Source: Candidatus Aenigmatarchaeota archaeon (GTDB taxonomy: Archaea > Aenigmatarchaeota > Aenigmatarchaeia > QMZP01). From it: a stretch of 5,079 bases of DNA. The translations under genes were made by a program, and so were the position numbers. Each line of letters opens with the position of its first letter. The first letter of the stretch is position 1. The DNA lies in assembly GCA_030672315.1 (NCBI GenBank), contig DAOVGQ010000041.1, positions 1-5,079 on the forward strand, read 5' to 3'. Under the pieces are notes generated by a model. The model was not told the origin of the DNA. It saw nothing but the letters and a program-made list of their open reading frames with translations, and searched no databases. Positions 4,339-5,079 of this stretch are shown here, piece by piece.

Positions 4339-5079
4339 TTACCTCTTTACATTGACATTGCCATTGGCCAGTATGCTGACTACGGCTGTGGCGCCGCTTC
4401 CTCCTATATTGAGCGCAAGGCCTGTGTTCACGCCACTGACCTGCATGGGGCCGTAATTGCCACGGAGCTGCATGGTCAGGTCAGCCAGCTGCCTTATGCC
4501 CGTTGCCCCCACTGGATGACCCACTGACTTTAAGCCGCCTGTTGTGTTGGTGGGTATCTCACCCTCCCTGGCCATCCTGCCCTCCTCCACGAATTTTCCG
4601 CCCTGGCCCTTCTCGCAGAACCCAAGGTCCTCCAGTGCAATGATTTCGTTTATGGAGAAGCAGTCGTGGACCTCGGTTATGTCGATGTCCCTGGGTGAGA
4701 GGCCGGTCTCCTGGTAGGCCTTCTTGACAGCCACCTTGGTGGCATTGAGCTCGGTAAGGCTCGCGCGGTCGTGCAGGGCAAGGGAGTCAGTGGCCTGCTG
4801 TGTGCTGAGAACCCATATCGGGTTTTCAAGCTTCCTGGCAACATCCTCTGAGGCGAGTATGACTGCTGCAGCGCCGTCTGTTATGGGCGAACAGTCCAAG
4901 AGGGTGAGGGGGTCTGATATCATTGGAGATTTGAGGACCTGTTCCACTGTTATCTCGTACCTGAACTGGGCGCGCTCGTTCAGGACGCCGTTCCTGTGGT
5001 TGTTTACGCTGACCAGGGCCATCTGCTCCCTAGTGGTTCCGTACTGGGCCATGTGGCGCCTTGCTATGAGCGCGTAAAG
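4339..5079 (-). CDS. Archaeal thiolase (acetyl-CoA C-acetyltransferase, SCP2-thiolase-like), 5' end outside window
   Basis: The frame stays open to the right edge, so 247 C-terminal residues are visible of a protein normally near 390. The internal Met at 5052 is not the start: the upstream codons read LYALIARRH, which is normal thiolase sequence. The visible part holds DCSPITDGAAAVILAS, then EVHDCFSINE (HDCF at 4657-4668), then GHPVGATG with the catalytic His (4498-4521), and near the end ALNIGGSGAT. The nucleophilic Cys of the N-terminal half is outside the window. HDCF in place of NEAF, and N-x-G-G in place of a C-x-G motif, mark the SCP2-like archaeal subgroup. The likely reaction is condensation of two acetyl-CoA to acetoacetyl-CoA for the mevalonate pathway. 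The tightly coupled DUF35 gene downstream supports this, and HMG-CoA synthase is expected upstream. Other acyl-CoA thiolase roles cannot be excluded from the partial sequence. Confidence 0.93.
   Translation of the reverse strand, partial: LYALIARRHMAQYGTTREQMALVSVNNHRNGVLNERAQFRYEITVEQVLKSPMISDPLTLLDCSPITDGAAAVILASEDVARKLENPIWVLSTQQATDSLALHDRASLTELNATKVAVKKAYQETGLSPRDIDITEVHDCFSINEIIALEDLGFCEKGQGGKFVEEGRMAREGEIPTNTTGGLKSVGHPVGATGIRQLADLTMQLRGNYGPMQVSGVNTGLALNIGGSGATAVVSILANGNVNVKR
4341..4346 (-). promoter_or_regulatory. Ribosome-binding site of the DUF35 gene inside the thiolase 3' end
   Basis: The minus strand reads AGAGGT, 6 nt before the DUF35 ATG and overlapping the last codons and stop of the thiolase gene. 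This clear Shine-Dalgarno match fixes the start at 4334 and suggests translational coupling that would keep the two subunits in balance. It contrasts with the apparently leaderless minD and winged-helix genes. Confidence 0.7.

Noticed and set aside
5050..5052. Internal ATG at 5052 as the thiolase start
   Set aside because: The codons before it continue conserved thiolase sequence to the window edge, and a start here would remove the nucleophile-bearing half of the enzyme.
4724..5077. 117-codon plus-strand frame opposite the thiolase
   Set aside because: It is antisense to conserved thiolase sequence and shows no family resemblance.

Overview
The window is archaeal. It encodes a thiolase of the archaeal SCP2-like type followed 4 bp later by a DUF35 zinc-ribbon/OB-fold protein (the pairing found in archaeal mevalonate-pathway operons), a MinD/ParA ATPase, a dolichol-phosphate-mannose-synthase-like GT2 glycosyltransferase, and two secreted proteins full of N-glycosylation sequons. 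Two genes have TATA-like boxes about 25 nt before the ATG with no room for a leader, as in leaderless archaeal transcripts. The lineage cannot be fixed from the sequence; an uncultivated euryarchaeal or DPANN-type genome would fit. No RNA genes, mobile elements or CRISPR arrays were seen, and no gene-free stretch exceeds 300 bases (the longest is about 165).

Layout. Positions 1-1675, minus strand: a tandem pair of exported surface proteins. The downstream one (1-870) runs off the left edge. The upstream one (890-1675) has a signal peptide, a linker with 16 sequons and a C-terminal beta-sandwich-like domain. Positions 1676-1840 are a divergent intergenic region. Positions 1841-2523, plus strand: a GT2 polyprenol-phosphate glycosyltransferase split in two by a -1 frameshift at a run of six G. 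Positions 2564-3034, plus strand: a small coiled-coil plus winged-helix DNA-binding protein. Positions 3035-3140 are a convergent intergenic region. Positions 3141-3887, minus: MinD, with its own promoter. Positions 3918-5079, minus: DUF35 protein and the 3' part of the thiolase gene, whose 5' end is outside the window.

How the genes may fit together. The thiolase/DUF35 pair points to acetoacetyl-CoA synthesis for isoprenoid lipids, with HMG-CoA synthase probably just outside the right edge. The glycosyltransferase would load a sugar on a polyprenyl-phosphate carrier, and the divergent surface proteins are plausible N-glycosylation targets. The least expected signal is a recurring TGTCGA/TCGACA motif. 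It appears in three intergenic regions: as a 15-bp palindrome in the divergent region, as a single copy just after the surface-protein TATA box, as a 12-bp palindrome between TATA box and start codon of the winged-helix gene, and as 10-bp-phased direct repeats just after that gene. The winged-helix protein is the obvious candidate to bind it. This would be a small, apparently autoregulated circuit linking glycosyltransferase and surface glycoprotein expression; that link is inference.
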